NCBI RefSeq assembly: GCF_002866065.1
Contig: NZ_LNJZ01000006.1
Coordinates: 62,001-126,000, forward strand
Direction: 5' to 3'
DNA from: Thiopseudomonas denitrificans
Lineage (GTDB): Bacteria > Pseudomonadota > Gammaproteobacteria > Pseudomonadales > Pseudomonadaceae
Length of the DNA: 64,000 nt
A program made the translations under genes and the position numbers. The notes below the pieces were generated by a model. The model was given only the letters and a program-made list of their open reading frames with translations, was not told the DNA's origin and did no database searches. Each line of letters starts with the position of its first letter. Positions within the stretch are counted from its first letter, which is position 1. Shown here piece after piece: positions 34,601 through 43,567 of this stretch.

Positions 34601-35737
34601 ATGACAGTCTCACCCGGCACACAGGAAAGCTGCTGCAACCAGTCAACCCCGATTTCGGCGGATGCAAAGCCCGATTCAAAGACGTGGAACCGCAGGTATT
34701 TTTTCAGCATTGCCATCCTGGCGGTACTCTGGTGGGTGGCTTATTCCTACATTCTGCCTGCCTCAAGCTGGATCGTATTTGATTTGTTTGGAGTTTCTGC
34801 CGATTCTCACGCAGGGGCTTCGCTGGAGTTCTTCATTTATGACACAGTGAAGATCCTTTTGCTTTTGACGCTGTTGATTTACGCCATCGCCTGGCTTCGT
34901 GCCTCCATGAATACAGAGCGGGTGAGAGATTATCTCGTCGGCAAGCGACGCGGACTTGGCTATTTTTTAGGGGCTTCGTTCGGTGCGGCAACGCCTTTTT
35001 GTTCCTGCTCCAGCATCCCGCTGTTTTTGGGCTTCACTACGGCCCGCATCCCCATCGGCATCACCATGTCGTTTTTGATCACCTCACCGCTCATCAACGA
35101 AATTGCGGTTGTGTTGCTGTGGGGGTTGCTAGGCTGGAAATTCACGCTCATTTATCTGGCAGTTGGCATGGGGGCGGGCATCCTGGGCGGGTTCTTGATG
35201 GACGGCCTGAAAGCGGAGCGCTGGTTGCAACCATTTGTCATCGAAGCCATGGAAAAGTCACCGCTTGCCATGCAGCACGCAAGCGACACGGGCAAGGCCG
35301 AAAAGCTCTCTGTGCGCCAACGCCACGATTTCGCTTATACGGAAATGAGCTCGATTTTCAAGAAGGTCTGGAAGTGGGTTGTCATTGGCGTCGGTATCGG
35401 CGCTGCATTGCATGGTTTTGTGCCTGACAACTGGTTTGCTGACAACCTGGGCACCGGTCAGTGGTGGACTGTACCTTCAGCGGTTTTGGTGGGCATACCC
35501 CTGTATTCCAACGTCACCGGCATTATCCCGATCATGGAAAGCCTGCTTCTGAAAGGTCTGCCCATCGGCACCACACTGGCTTTCTGCATGAGCTCTGTGG
35601 CTGCCAGCATTCCTGAATTCATGATGCTGCGTCAGATCATGACCATCAAACTGCAAGCGACCTTTATTCTCTATCTGTGGGTGGTCTTCACCCTGGTAGG
35701 GTGGCTACTCAATGCGATGCAGCCACTTATAGTGTGA
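34601..35737 (+). CDS. ArsP/DUF318-type permease
   Basis: 378 residues with about ten hydrophobic segments. The motif GAATPFCSCSSIPLFLGF near residue 138, with its conserved Cys-Ser-Cys-Ser, and SFLITSPLINEIAVVLLWGL are diagnostic of the family that includes ArsP (organoarsenical efflux) and the SO_0444-type metal exporters. The second half repeats the pattern (GIPLYSNVTGIIPIMESLLL). The N-terminal cytoplasmic tail has a CC pair (ESCCNQS). Position between a sigma factor, arsC and a thioredoxin-like protein suggests export of arsenicals or soft metals. Confidence 0.88.
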   Translation: MTVSPGTQESCCNQSTPISADAKPDSKTWNRRYFFSIAILAVLWWVAYSYILPASSWIVFDLFGVSADSHAGASLEFFIYDTVKILLLLTLLIYAIAWLRASMNTERVRDYLVGKRRGLGYFLGASFGAATPFCSCSSIPLFLGFTTARIPIGITMSFLITSPLINEIAVVLLWGLLGWKFTLIYLAVGMGAGILGGFLMDGLKAERWLQPFVIEAMEKSPLAMQHASDTGKAEKLSVRQRHDFAYTEMSSIFKKVWKWVVIGVGIGAALHGFVPDNWFADNLGTGQWWTVPSAVLVGIPLYSNVTGIIPIMESLLLKGLPIGTTLAFCMSSVAASIPEFMMLRQIMTIKLQATFILYLWVVFTLVGWLLNAMQPLIV

Positions 35738-35778
35738 CTTTCATTCCCCTGTCCCCAGGTTTTATCAAAGGAGAAAAT

Positions 35779-36012
35779 ATGGATATCAAAGTGCTCGGCA
35801 CGGGCTGTGCCAATTGCAGAAACACCATTGCGCTTATCAATCAGGTTGCCCAGGACAAGGGCCTGCAGGTCGAAGTAACCAAGGTTGAGGATCTGCGCGA
35901 GATCATGACTTACGGGGTGATGAGTACGCCCGGCGTCGTGATCAATGGACAGGTCGTACATGCAGGCGGCATCCCGTCGCGCGAAAAAATAGAGCAATGG
36001 CTGGGTGCATAA
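35779..36012 (+). CDS. Thioredoxin/glutaredoxin-like redox-active disulfide protein
   Basis: 77 residues. MDIKVLGTGCANCRNTIALI has the active-site CANC, and MSTPGVVINGQVVHAG contains the cis-proline loop of a minimal thioredoxin fold (the TM0996/MTH895 group). AAAGGAG stands before ATG 35779. Such genes often follow ArsP-type permeases; here it is 41 bases behind one and could supply electrons to ArsC or hand thiol-bound ligands to the permease. Last gene of the cluster; no terminator seen. Confidence 0.88.
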   Translation: MDIKVLGTGCANCRNTIALINQVAQDKGLQVEVTKVEDLREIMTYGVMSTPGVVINGQVVHAGGIPSREKIEQWLGA

Positions 36013-36296
36013 AGACGTCCACCACAATCCGCAACTTTAGACGCTGGTTTCAATAGTTGATAGCAGCAGCCTCGTGGTGCAGGCGTCCATGAAGCCGGCC
36101 GCATGCCTGGGGGTCAGGTGTTGTGAATACTCACATACGAAACTAGCAGCTGTGCAGCTAGACATAGGGCCACGTCCACGGTTCGTCTTTTTCCTTTTAG
36201 ATTGTAACAGGCTACTGAACGCTACTTTTTCGGGGCCGAGGATTTGCAAATTTGGCAGAAGACAAGGCTCAGAACAAACCTTGTATTTCAAGAAGA

Positions 36297-36373
36297 TGGC
36301 GCGCCCAGGTGGATTCGAACCACCGGCCTCACCCTTAGGAGGGGTGCGCTCTATCCAGCTGAGCTATGGGCGC
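36297..36373 (-). tRNA. tRNA-Arg (anticodon CCU)
   Basis: On the minus strand, the acceptor stem GCGCCCA pairs with TGGGCGC, followed by discriminator G and an encoded CCA. The anticodon arm CACCC-CTCCTAA-GGGTG gives anticodon CCT (reads AGG). The TTCGAAT T-loop and the D-arm AGCTCAGCTGGATAGAGC are intact. The arsC-sigma-permease cluster lies on its 3' side, the side where integrating elements insert, but I find no repeated att sequence. Confidence 0.97.
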
Positions 36374-36558
36374 GTTGCAGTGCGGGCGTGAATGATACCG
36401 GCTTGCCGGGAAAAAATCAGCCCCTTTTTATGGGTTGTCTGTCGGCATTGCGGGTCCTGCCCTTTCGCTGCACTGCACGCAGGATGTCGCAGTAATGTAT
36501 CGCTGTTTGCCTGTTTTGCTTCCAGGCGTATCTGGTTGAGAGCACCCGGGTACCGGAA

Positions 36559-37146
36559 TCAGATCCCGCTCAGGTAGCGGGCCACCGCTTCGATTTCCAT
36601 CGGGGTCAGCTTGGTGGCAATGGAGCTCATGATGGCGTTTTCGTCAGTGCGCTCACGTTCGTTGAATTCACGCAACTGGCTGATCAGGTAGCGCATGTGC
36701 TGGCCGGCGATGCGCGGCAGCTCATCGGTGCCGGCGCCGTCTTCACCGTGGCAGCTTGAGCAGGCGGCAACGCCGGACCACTGGTTGCCGTTGTGATAGA
36801 TGTATTTGCCGACTGCGGTGAAATCCGGGTCGCTGGCACGGTGTGCCTTGACCGGTTTGCCACTGAAATATTTGCCCAGAGCGACCATTTCGTCAGATTC
36901 GAGGTTGACGGCAATGTCATTCATGGTGCCCTTGCGCCGGCCTGCCTTGAAGTCTTCCAGCTGTTTGCTGATGTAGGCCGCGTTCTGGCCAGCCAGGCGC
37001 GGGTAAATGGCGCTGGAGCTTTCGCCATCGACGCCATGGCATACCTTGCATACCGAGTTGACAATGGCCGCAGCACGCTCGTCGTCGGCGGCCTGAACCT
37101 GGGCAACGACCAGTAAAGCGATCGGTAAAATGAGTTTGCGCAGCAT
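36559..37146 (-). CDS. Dihaem cytochrome c4
   Basis: 195 residues. Signal peptide (LRKLILPIALLVVAQVQAAD), then two similar cytochrome c domains, each with a haem site: CKVCHG near residue 33 and CSSCHG near 130. Axial Met ligands are in the segments GTMNDIA and NAIMSSIA. PRLAGQNAAYISKQL and PRIAGQHMRYLISQL show the duplication typical of c4. Periplasmic electron carrier toward cytochrome oxidases. Start 37146 chosen for its signal peptide; an upstream in-frame ATG has none. Confidence 0.93.
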   Translation of the reverse strand: MLRKLILPIALLVVAQVQAADDERAAAIVNSVCKVCHGVDGESSSAIYPRLAGQNAAYISKQLEDFKAGRRKGTMNDIAVNLESDEMVALGKYFSGKPVKAHRASDPDFTAVGKYIYHNGNQWSGVAACSSCHGEDGAGTDELPRIAGQHMRYLISQLREFNERERTDENAIMSSIATKLTPMEIEAVARYLSGI

Positions 37147-37215
37147 TGGAAACACCCTCTTCAAAACACGGATAGCAACTTTTATTGTTTCAATTGATGC
37201 CGCAACCGGCCGCAC

Positions 37216-37869
37216 TCACTCGACCCAGTTGCGCAGCGCCTGCCGCGCCTGCTCATTCAGCGGCTTGGCCTGCAGCCCGGTTGGCAGCCATTCGATGCCA
37301 TACTCGGCATTGTCTGCCAGCGGAATGAAGCTGAGCCGGACCAGTTTCGCTTCGACAAACGGCAGGCTGCCGCCGGCCAGCTGCATGCCCTGCCAGACAT
37401 CCAGCCCCCACCAGCTCCGTGCCAGTGGCTGCTCGGGGTATTGCGCGGCATTTTGCTGTTCAATACCCAGAAAGCGGGCGTTGATCCCGGACAGCCGGTA
37501 TCCGGGCTGCAAGCCGATCAGGCTGGCCAGGCCGTGCCAATCCAGCAGTTGCACGTCCATGCCCCACAGTTCGCCATCAAGCAGGAACTGCCAGCTGTTG
37601 CGTCCGTCATCAAGGGTGACGCGATAACGGTCATTGTCGCCGCTGCCAACCTTCAGCACGGCAATGCGCTTGCCTTGCTGCTGTTGCTGGTAGCTATGAA
37701 TATCATAGGCAAGCCCGCCGGCCAGCAGCGCCAGCAGAATCACGGTCAGTCCGAGGCTTCCGCGCAACCAGGCCAGGAACCAGTGGCCACGCCACAGAAT
37801 CCGCACGCCCAGCCACAAAACCAGCAACGCCAGTGCGCCAACGCCCACTGCCAGACCTGTAAATTGCAT
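37216..37869 (-). CDS. Membrane-anchored hypothetical protein of pseudomonads
   Basis: 217 residues. Two hydrophobic segments (about 4-23 and 34-53), then a soluble region of ~155 residues with no Cys, including DDGRNSWQFLLDGELWGMDVQLLDW and RSWWGLDVWQGMQLAGGSLPF. GGAG stands eight bases before ATG 37869. Homologues in Pseudomonas are often labelled as efflux-pump related, but nothing in the sequence supports transport. It ends 69 bases before the cytochrome c4 start on the same strand. Function unknown. Confidence 0.75.
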   Translation of the reverse strand: MQFTGLAVGVGALALLVLWLGVRILWRGHWFLAWLRGSLGLTVILLALLAGGLAYDIHSYQQQQQGKRIAVLKVGSGDNDRYRVTLDDGRNSWQFLLDGELWGMDVQLLDWHGLASLIGLQPGYRLSGINARFLGIEQQNAAQYPEQPLARSWWGLDVWQGMQLAGGSLPFVEAKLVRLSFIPLADNAEYGIEWLPTGLQAKPLNEQARQALRNWVE

Positions 37870-37965
37870 GCGGAAAACTCCAGTCAGTAAAATTTGGTTA
37901 TTATGCTTGCTGCCATCCCTTTCGTCCAAGCCGTTTTGTGACCCGTTTCCGGGTTAAGGAATTTC

Positions 37966-38751
37966 ATGAGCTTTTTCCCCGAGCTGTCGATCAGCCTGCC
38001 CTTGTTGCTGTTGCTGATTGCTGTCGCCTTTACTGCCGGCTTTGTCGATGCCATTGCCGGCGGTGGCGGCTTGCTGACCATTCCGGCTCTGATGCTGTCA
38101 GGAATTCCGCCGCACCTGGTACTGGGCACCAACAAGCTGTGCGCAACCTTTGGCTCGGCGACCGCCAGCTATACCTTTTATCGGCGCGGCTATTTTCAGC
38201 CCGGGTTCTGGCGTCCCGCCCTGCTGGCTACGGCCGTTGGTGCGGCGCTCGGCGCCATTCTGGCGCAGAACATGCCGGCGCAGTGGCTCAACCAGTTCCT
38301 GCCGATTGTGGTGTTCCTGTGTGGTTTGTACATGCTGTTCAGCAAGATTCCGGAGCATGCAGAAGAGCATAGCCAGCCCGTTGCACAAAAGCGCCAGCTG
38401 CCGCAAGGGCTGCTGCTGGGCTTTTATGATGGTGTGGCCGGCCCCGGTACCGGCGCGTTCTGGACAGTCAGCACGCTGGTGCTCTACCCACTCGATTTGC
38501 TGCGCACCACCGGTGTGGCACGCACCATGAACTTTGTCAGCAATGGTGTGGCGCTGGCGATGTTTGTCATCGGCGGTCAGGTGATGTGGTCGCTGGGCAT
38601 TGCCATGGGGCTGGCGCTGATGCTGGGCGCGGTGGCCGGGGCACGTCTGGCGATTGGCGGCGGCAGCCGGCTGATCCGTCCGCTGTTCATCCTGATGGTG
38701 ATGGCGCTAACCATCAAGTTAGCGTGGCAGCACTGGCTTGGCGGTGCCTAG
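37966..38751 (+). CDS. TSUP (TauE/SafE, YfcA-like) family permease
   Basis: 261 residues, about eight membrane segments. GFVDAIAGGGGLLTIPALMLSG near residue 25 and YDGVAGPGTGAFWTVSTLVL near 155 are the paired TSUP motifs; the TNKLCATFGSATASYTFYRRG loop is typical of YfcA. A sulfite/sulfoacetate-type anion exporter is possible, but the YfcA group has no settled substrate. The last 33 bases overlap the end of convergent nudC. It differs clearly from the TSUP protein at 8976-9752. Confidence 0.88.
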   Translation: MSFFPELSISLPLLLLLIAVAFTAGFVDAIAGGGGLLTIPALMLSGIPPHLVLGTNKLCATFGSATASYTFYRRGYFQPGFWRPALLATAVGAALGAILAQNMPAQWLNQFLPIVVFLCGLYMLFSKIPEHAEEHSQPVAQKRQLPQGLLLGFYDGVAGPGTGAFWTVSTLVLYPLDLLRTTGVARTMNFVSNGVALAMFVIGGQVMWSLGIAMGLALMLGAVAGARLAIGGGSRLIRPLFILMVMALTIKLAWQHWLGGA

Positions 38752-39561
38752 ACGCTGGTGCAGGTATAGATCAATCAGATAACGGGCAATCGAGCCCGGC
38801 AGGGGCAGCAATGGCAACTCGTGGATGCTGAACCAGCGTGCATCCTCGATTTCCCCTTCCTCCGGAATGATGTCGCCATCCAGGTATTCGGCGTGATAGC
38901 CCATCATTATGGAGTGCGGGAAGGGCCAATTCTGGCTGGCGATATAGCGCAGGTTGTGCACCCGCACACGGGTTTCCTCGTAGACCTCCCGGTGCACGCA
39001 GCCTTCCATGGTCTCGCCCGGTTCGGCATAGCCGGCCAGGCAGCTGTACATGCCGTCGACAAAGCGCGGCGAGCGGGCCAGCAACAACTCGTCACCCTTG
39101 GTAATGAGCACGATCATGCAAGGCGACAGCCGCGGGTACTGCTCCAGCCGGCAGCTCAGGCAAAAGCGCATGCGGTGCTCGGCGGAGGATTGCATGCGTT
39201 CGCCGCAACTGCCGCAAAAGCGGTGCTCGCGCGCCCAGGTGCCAATCTGGCTGGCGTATGACAGCATGTGAAACCAGCTGGCACTGTCGTGGGCCAGTTG
39301 CGAGCGCAATGAAGTCCATTGCCAGTCCGGCTCGTCAGGCCGGTGGCTCAGTTCATACAGGAAGACCGGCGCGTCATTCAGGTAACCGATGCCCTGGATG
39401 TCCAGCAACCAGGGGGCAAAACGCCCGGCCAGGTCAGCCAGCGGCCAGAGCAGCTCGCCGTTACCCTGTTGCAAAAATGCTTGCCGGCAATGAATCAGCG
39501 CCTGCCCGTGCTGCCCGTCATGCACCGGCAGGCTGATGCGCCAGTCAGTCTGTAACGGCAT
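38719..39561 (-). CDS. nudC: NADH pyrophosphatase / RNA deNADding Nudix enzyme
   Basis: 280 residues. A zinc ribbon CGSCGERM...CLSC lies near 117-137. The Nudix box is GYAEPGETMEGCVHREVYEE, preceded by VDGMYSCLA and followed by SQNWPFPHSIMMGY, the SQPWPFP-like signature unique to NudC. It splits NADH and removes NAD caps from RNA. Start 39561 overlaps the fimL stop by 17 bases, so the two are likely cotranscribed. The same neighbour pair is found in P. aeruginosa. Confidence 0.95.
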   Translation of the reverse strand: MPLQTDWRISLPVHDGQHGQALIHCRQAFLQQGNGELLWPLADLAGRFAPWLLDIQGIGYLNDAPVFLYELSHRPDEPDWQWTSLRSQLAHDSASWFHMLSYASQIGTWAREHRFCGSCGERMQSSAEHRMRFCLSCRLEQYPRLSPCMIVLITKGDELLLARSPRFVDGMYSCLAGYAEPGETMEGCVHREVYEETRVRVHNLRYIASQNWPFPHSIMMGYHAEYLDGDIIPEEGEIEDARWFSIHELPLLPLPGSIARYLIDLYLHQRLGTAKPVLPR

Positions 39562-41245
39562 TGGCAACCTGTGCCTGTGCTGCCGGCACCTGCATGCCAA
39601 GAAGCGCCAGGCTGCTCTGTGCGGCGTCGAGCGGGTCCTGCATGCTGCCATCCTGCAGGGTGCGGCCGCCTTCCAGGTAATACTCAAGGCTGGTGAGTAC
39701 GTCAGCCAGGGTTTCCAGCGCGGACTGTTCGGGTATCCGGCCCGAGTTGATCATGTTCTGCCCGATATAATCGGCACACAACTGCACCAGCGAGGCAATG
39801 CGGTTTTCACCCATGAACCAGAGGCCGCCGCGCACCTGGGTCAGCACCACGGGTACGTTTTCCAGGTGATTGGTGTCGCCACCGGCTTCAAAGTAGGCAG
39901 TAATCGCTCGCTTGGCCAGCAGCAGCCCGTTGCTGGCTTCGCCCCTGATCACGATCTGCGCTTCCGTCAGCTGGTGACGGGCGAACACCTCGGCCTCGGA
40001 CAACTCAGATACCCGGGCCGCATGCCGCTGCCCCAGCTCCAGGCTGGCCACCAGCCCTTCAATGTAGATGACCGAATCAGCCAGTTGCAGGAGTTCTTCC
40101 GGGGATACGTCTTCCGGCTGCTTCCAGTTGGCCAGTACCTTCAACTGGCGCTTGAGTGACATGCTGGCACCCGTCAGACCAACCATGATCAGGGTTTTTT
40201 CCAGCTTGCCGATGACCAGCGACAGATTTTCAAAGGCTTCGTTCGAGACGGTGCCGCGACCAATCAGGTCGACGGTGTCCTTGACGATGCTCAGCTCTTC
40301 CTGGATCGCAGTCGACAGTGAGCGCAGTACATTGGCACCCGGCCCGGACATGCGCCGGTATTCATCCGCCAGCATCTGGTCGGTAAACGGCAGGCTCGGC
40401 AGGTTGGCGGCAGCCTGTACCTCACGGGCCAGCGGGCCGGATGTCTGTGCCAGGGCAACTAGGTACAGCATGTCCTTGATCAGCCCGCGCGAAGGCGTGT
40501 AGCTGGCATTGGTCAAGTGCTGTCTGATTTCGCGGTCCAGACGGGAGAACAGCAGCTTGCGCTCGGTATTCAGCAGCAGTTTGCCTTCGATGAACGACTC
40601 CAGAGCAGCAGCCGAAACCCAGTAAAGTATGGTGTCGGCAGCGGCGGGATCGGTGCTGTCCATCTGCTGGACCAGACGCTTCATGGCATCCAGCGCCGGC
40701 GCAACATTCTTTTCCTTGATGACGGACAACAGTGCCAGCTGGTACAGGTGGCGCTGGCGTGTCAGGGCCACCGCCGGATCAGACAGCTGGCGGGTTTGTG
40801 GCTGCCCGGGACGCTCCACACTAAGCCGGGCCGAGAAGAAGTAGCTTTCCGGCAAGCGTGACTGACCGGCCGCCAGACGCAGCTTGTTGATGGCCGGCAG
40901 CAACAGCTCGGGCATCTCGACCCAGTTGGCCTCCAGCTGCTCCAGGTAGCTGTGCAGTACATGCAGGCCATTGTTGATGGCCGACAATTGCTCGTTGCAC
41001 TGTTCATTGGCGCCGGCCGGAATGGCCGTGGCCAGCGTTTGCATCTCCTGCGCCAGCATCTCGGCACCCGTCAGCCCGATCAGGGACAAAATGCCTTTCA
41101 CCTGCTGCAGGTTGTGCACCGAGCGCTGCAACAGGGTGCCGCTGTCCCGCTCTTCCAGAAAGCGTTCAAGGTTCTGCTGCGTTTCCGTCATGGTGGCAAA
41201 TAACTCTTCGCGCACTACGCCCAGTGAAGATGCTCCTGTTGCCAT
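39545..41245 (-). CDS. fimL: FimL, twitching-motility / cAMP regulator (ChpA-N-terminus-like)
   Basis: 566 residues. It resembles the non-kinase N-terminal part of ChpA, with helical Hpt-like modules (LQQVKGILSLIGLTGAEMLAQEMQTL near 48-75 and LVIGKLEKTLIMVGLTGASM in the second half), but no phosphorylatable His in the canonical place and no kinase domain. Length and position between nudC and a crotonase-family gene match fimL of P. aeruginosa, where the protein works with PilG and FimV in type IV pilus control and CyaB activation. Cytoplasmic. Confidence 0.88.
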   Translation of the reverse strand: MATGASSLGVVREELFATMTETQQNLERFLEERDSGTLLQRSVHNLQQVKGILSLIGLTGAEMLAQEMQTLATAIPAGANEQCNEQLSAINNGLHVLHSYLEQLEANWVEMPELLLPAINKLRLAAGQSRLPESYFFSARLSVERPGQPQTRQLSDPAVALTRQRHLYQLALLSVIKEKNVAPALDAMKRLVQQMDSTDPAAADTILYWVSAAALESFIEGKLLLNTERKLLFSRLDREIRQHLTNASYTPSRGLIKDMLYLVALAQTSGPLAREVQAAANLPSLPFTDQMLADEYRRMSGPGANVLRSLSTAIQEELSIVKDTVDLIGRGTVSNEAFENLSLVIGKLEKTLIMVGLTGASMSLKRQLKVLANWKQPEDVSPEELLQLADSVIYIEGLVASLELGQRHAARVSELSEAEVFARHQLTEAQIVIRGEASNGLLLAKRAITAYFEAGGDTNHLENVPVVLTQVRGGLWFMGENRIASLVQLCADYIGQNMINSGRIPEQSALETLADVLTSLEYYLEGGRTLQDGSMQDPLDAAQSSLALLGMQVPAAQAQVANAVTD

Positions 41246-41554
41246 GCCTTATTTCCTGTTCCTTTATCTGTCAAAACCCGGGTTGTCGCGGATATCACCC
41301 GGCCACGGACGGCTGTTTGCAGGTGTCCGGCCTGCTTTTGCCCGATTCCGGGTACAGCTGCGGCCCGGTCTAGTGGCAATATAATCGCTGACAGTCTCTT
41401 GTCAATCGCCGGAGCCGTCAAGCAAACCACTCATTTTTATCATATTTTGCGGTCATCTTAACAGCACGGCAAAGATTCGCTTGCATATCTTTTATCTGCT
41501 GTCCGGCGGTCCTGCCGGTTGCCGGCGCAAGCACCCGCCTGTCCGTCAAACAGC
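41246..41554. other. Intergenic region, promoter side of fimL
   Basis: About 310 bases between the dienoyl-CoA isomerase gene and fimL. It contains AT-rich tracts (TTTTTATCATATTTTG around 41434-41450), plausible for a promoter, but no clear -35/-10 pair, repeat or small gene. Confidence 0.4.
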
Positions 41555-42367
41555 TCAGCAGTCCTTGAACTCTGCCGTTTTCTTGCTCATCTGCGCGGCG
41601 ACGGCAACACGCAGATCTTCCGACTGCAGCATGGCGGCATTCCAGGTGGCCACATAATTTAGCCCGTCATCCACATCATGGTCGCGCATATAGCGGATCA
41701 TTTCCTTGGTGCCGCGAATGGCCAGCGGTGACTTGCCGGCGATCTCCCCTGCCAGTTGCGTGACTTCCTGCAGCAGGCTGTCACGGTCGCTGTAGACGCG
41801 ATTGACCAGCCCGATTTGCCGCGCCTCATCCGCCTCGACAAAGCGCCCGGTATAAGCCAGCTCGCGCATGACGCCATCGCCGATGATGCGTGGCAGGCGC
41901 TGCAGCGTGCCGACATCCGCCGCCATGCCGACATCGATTTCCTTGATCGAGAAACGCGCATCGGCACTGCAATAACGCATGTCGCAGGCGCTGATCAGGT
42001 CAACCGCTCCGCCAATGCAATAACCCTGGATGGCCGCCAGCACAGGCTTGCCACAGCGGTCCACTGCTTCAAGGGCCGCCTGCAGACGCTTGATGTGATC
42101 ACGCAGGATGAGCGCGTTGCGTCCCGGGTCCTGGCCCAGCTGGCCGGCCAGCGAAGCCAGGTACATCAGGTCGATACCGCTGCAAAAATGTTCGCCAGCA
42201 CCGCTGAGCACCACGGCACGGACACCGGGGTCACGATCCAGCCGGGCGAAGATTTGCGGAATCTCCAGCCAGAAATCCTCGCCCATGGCATTGAGCTTGG
42301 CCGGGCGGTTCATCTGTACCTGTGCCACCTTGTCGGTGATCTCGACGGTGAAGAAATTGTAGTTCAT
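41555..42367 (-). CDS. Delta3,5-Delta2,4-dienoyl-CoA isomerase (crotonase family)
   Basis: 270 residues. Crotonase fold with the oxyanion-hole segment GAGEHFCSGIDLMYLASL and GYCIGGAVDLISACDMRYCS. The SIKEIDVGMAADVGTLQRLPRII segment, with acidic residues at the positions used by ECH1, identifies a dienoyl-CoA isomerase rather than a plain hydratase. It serves beta-oxidation of unsaturated fatty acids with odd-positioned double bonds. The position next to fimL is as in P. aeruginosa. Confidence 0.88.
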   Translation of the reverse strand: MNYNFFTVEITDKVAQVQMNRPAKLNAMGEDFWLEIPQIFARLDRDPGVRAVVLSGAGEHFCSGIDLMYLASLAGQLGQDPGRNALILRDHIKRLQAALEAVDRCGKPVLAAIQGYCIGGAVDLISACDMRYCSADARFSIKEIDVGMAADVGTLQRLPRIIGDGVMRELAYTGRFVEADEARQIGLVNRVYSDRDSLLQEVTQLAGEIAGKSPLAIRGTKEMIRYMRDHDVDDGLNYVATWNAAMLQSEDLRVAVAAQMSKKTAEFKDC

Positions 42368-42428
42368 GCGTACTCCGTTTTTTATTGGAATGATTGGTGT
42401 AACGATTTTTACCGGTTTTCTGCTGCTG

Positions 42429-43130
42429 TTACCAGTCCAGTTCCCGGCCGCTGGCCTTGGTCAAGTCCTGCAGGAAAGCGCGGTGCGCCTCCAGTTCGGC
42501 CGTGGTTGGTGCCAGCACTGGTGCCGGCACGCGGCCGGCGGCCAGCCGGCGGATCGCACCCGCTCCCAGCCCGTTGCCATCACCATCGCCAGACAGCAGC
42601 AAGCTGCTCTGGCCACCGGTCATGTGCAGAAAAACATCCGCGAGGATTTCCGCGTCAAGCAGGGCGCCGTGCAGCTCGCGCCTGGAGTTGTCGACATGGT
42701 AGCGGGTACACAGGGCGTCCAGGGTGTTGCGCTGCCCGGGGTGACGCTCCCGCGCCATCACCAGGGTATCCAGAACCGTGCAGTACTGGCTGATGTCTGC
42801 CCGCTCACTCTGGCCCAGCAGGGCAAATTCGTTTTCAATGAAGCCGACGTCAAAGGGAGCGTTGTGAATGACCAGCTCGGCGCCCTTGATGAACTCGAAA
42901 AACTCGTCGGCCACCTCCCGGAAGCGCGGCTTGTCACGCAGGAATGCATCGGTAATGCCGTGTACCGCAATTGCGCCCTCGTCCACTTCCCGGTCCGGCT
43001 GGATGTAGACATGGTAGTGCCGGCCGGTTAGGCGACGTTCTATCACCTCGACACAACCAATCTCGATAATGCGGTGGCCTTCGGTGACCGGCATGCCGGT
43101 GGTTTCAGTATCCAGAACTACATATCTCAC
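42429..43130 (-). CDS. dnaQ: DNA polymerase III epsilon subunit (proofreading exonuclease)
   Basis: 233 residues. The three exonuclease motifs are present: VVLDTETTG (Exo I), [14 protein letters not shown] (Exo II) and [14 protein letters not shown] (Exo III epsilon, with catalytic His and Asp). The C-terminal ~50 residues, which bind the polymerase alpha subunit, follow. It removes misincorporated bases during replication. Its ATG overlaps the stop of rnhA by 4 bases; the rnhA-dnaQ pair is conserved in gammaproteobacteria, usually divergent in enterobacteria but codirectional here. Confidence 0.96.
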   Translation of the reverse strand: MRYVVLDTETTGMPVTEGHRIIEIGCVEVIERRLTGRHYHVYIQPDREVDEGAIAVHGITDAFLRDKPRFREVADEFFEFIKGAELVIHNAPFDVGFIENEFALLGQSERADISQYCTVLDTLVMARERHPGQRNTLDALCTRYHVDNSRRELHGALLDAEILADVFLHMTGGQSSLLLSGDGDGNGLGAGAIRRLAAGRVPAPVLAPTTAELEAHRAFLQDLTKASGRELDW

Positions 43131-43567
43131 TTGCGTACCTCGTCAACACCCTTGTTGGCCAGTTGGTCGGCCCTTTCATTGCCGGGATGGCCGGTATGGC
43201 CTGCCACCCATTGCCACTGCACGTCATGTTGCTGAACCAGGGCATCGAGCTGCTGCCACAGGTCCTGATTCTTCACCGGCTGCTTGCTGGCGGTCTTCCA
43301 GCCACGTTTTTTCCAGTTGGCCAGCCACTGCTGCATGCCCTGCATGACGTATTTGGAGTCTGTCACCAGCAATACGTTGCTGCGTCTTTTCAGCGCCGCC
43401 AGCCCTTCAATCACCGCCTGCAGTTCCATGCGGTTGTTGGTGGTGTTGTCTTCGCCACCAAACAGCTCCAGCGACCGGCCCTTGTATTGCAGCAGGGCAC
43501 CCCAGCCTCCCGGCCCCGGATTGCCCTTACAGGCGCCGTCGGTATAGATGTGTATCTGATCAGTCAT
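43127..43567 (-). CDS. rnhA: Ribonuclease HI
   Basis: 146 residues. The active-site carboxylates are in place: [16 protein letters not shown] (first Asp), [11 protein letters not shown] (Glu), [12 protein letters not shown] (second Asp), and the final Asp in [11 protein letters not shown], preceded by the histidine loop [10 protein letters not shown]. It degrades RNA in RNA-DNA hybrids, including R-loops and primers. It overlaps dnaQ downstream and the methyltransferase gene upstream by a few bases, so the three are one transcript. Confidence 0.97.
   Translation of the reverse strand: MTDQIHIYTDGACKGNPGPGGWGALLQYKGRSLELFGGEDNTTNNRMELQAVIEGLAALKRRSNVLLVTDSKYVMQGMQQWLANWKKRGWKTASKQPVKNQDLWQQLDALVQQHDVQWQWVAGHTGHPGNERADQLANKGVDEVRK

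Noticed and set aside
36074-36391. 105-codon plus-strand frame
   Set aside because: It runs through the tRNA-Arg gene in antisense and has no ribosome site.
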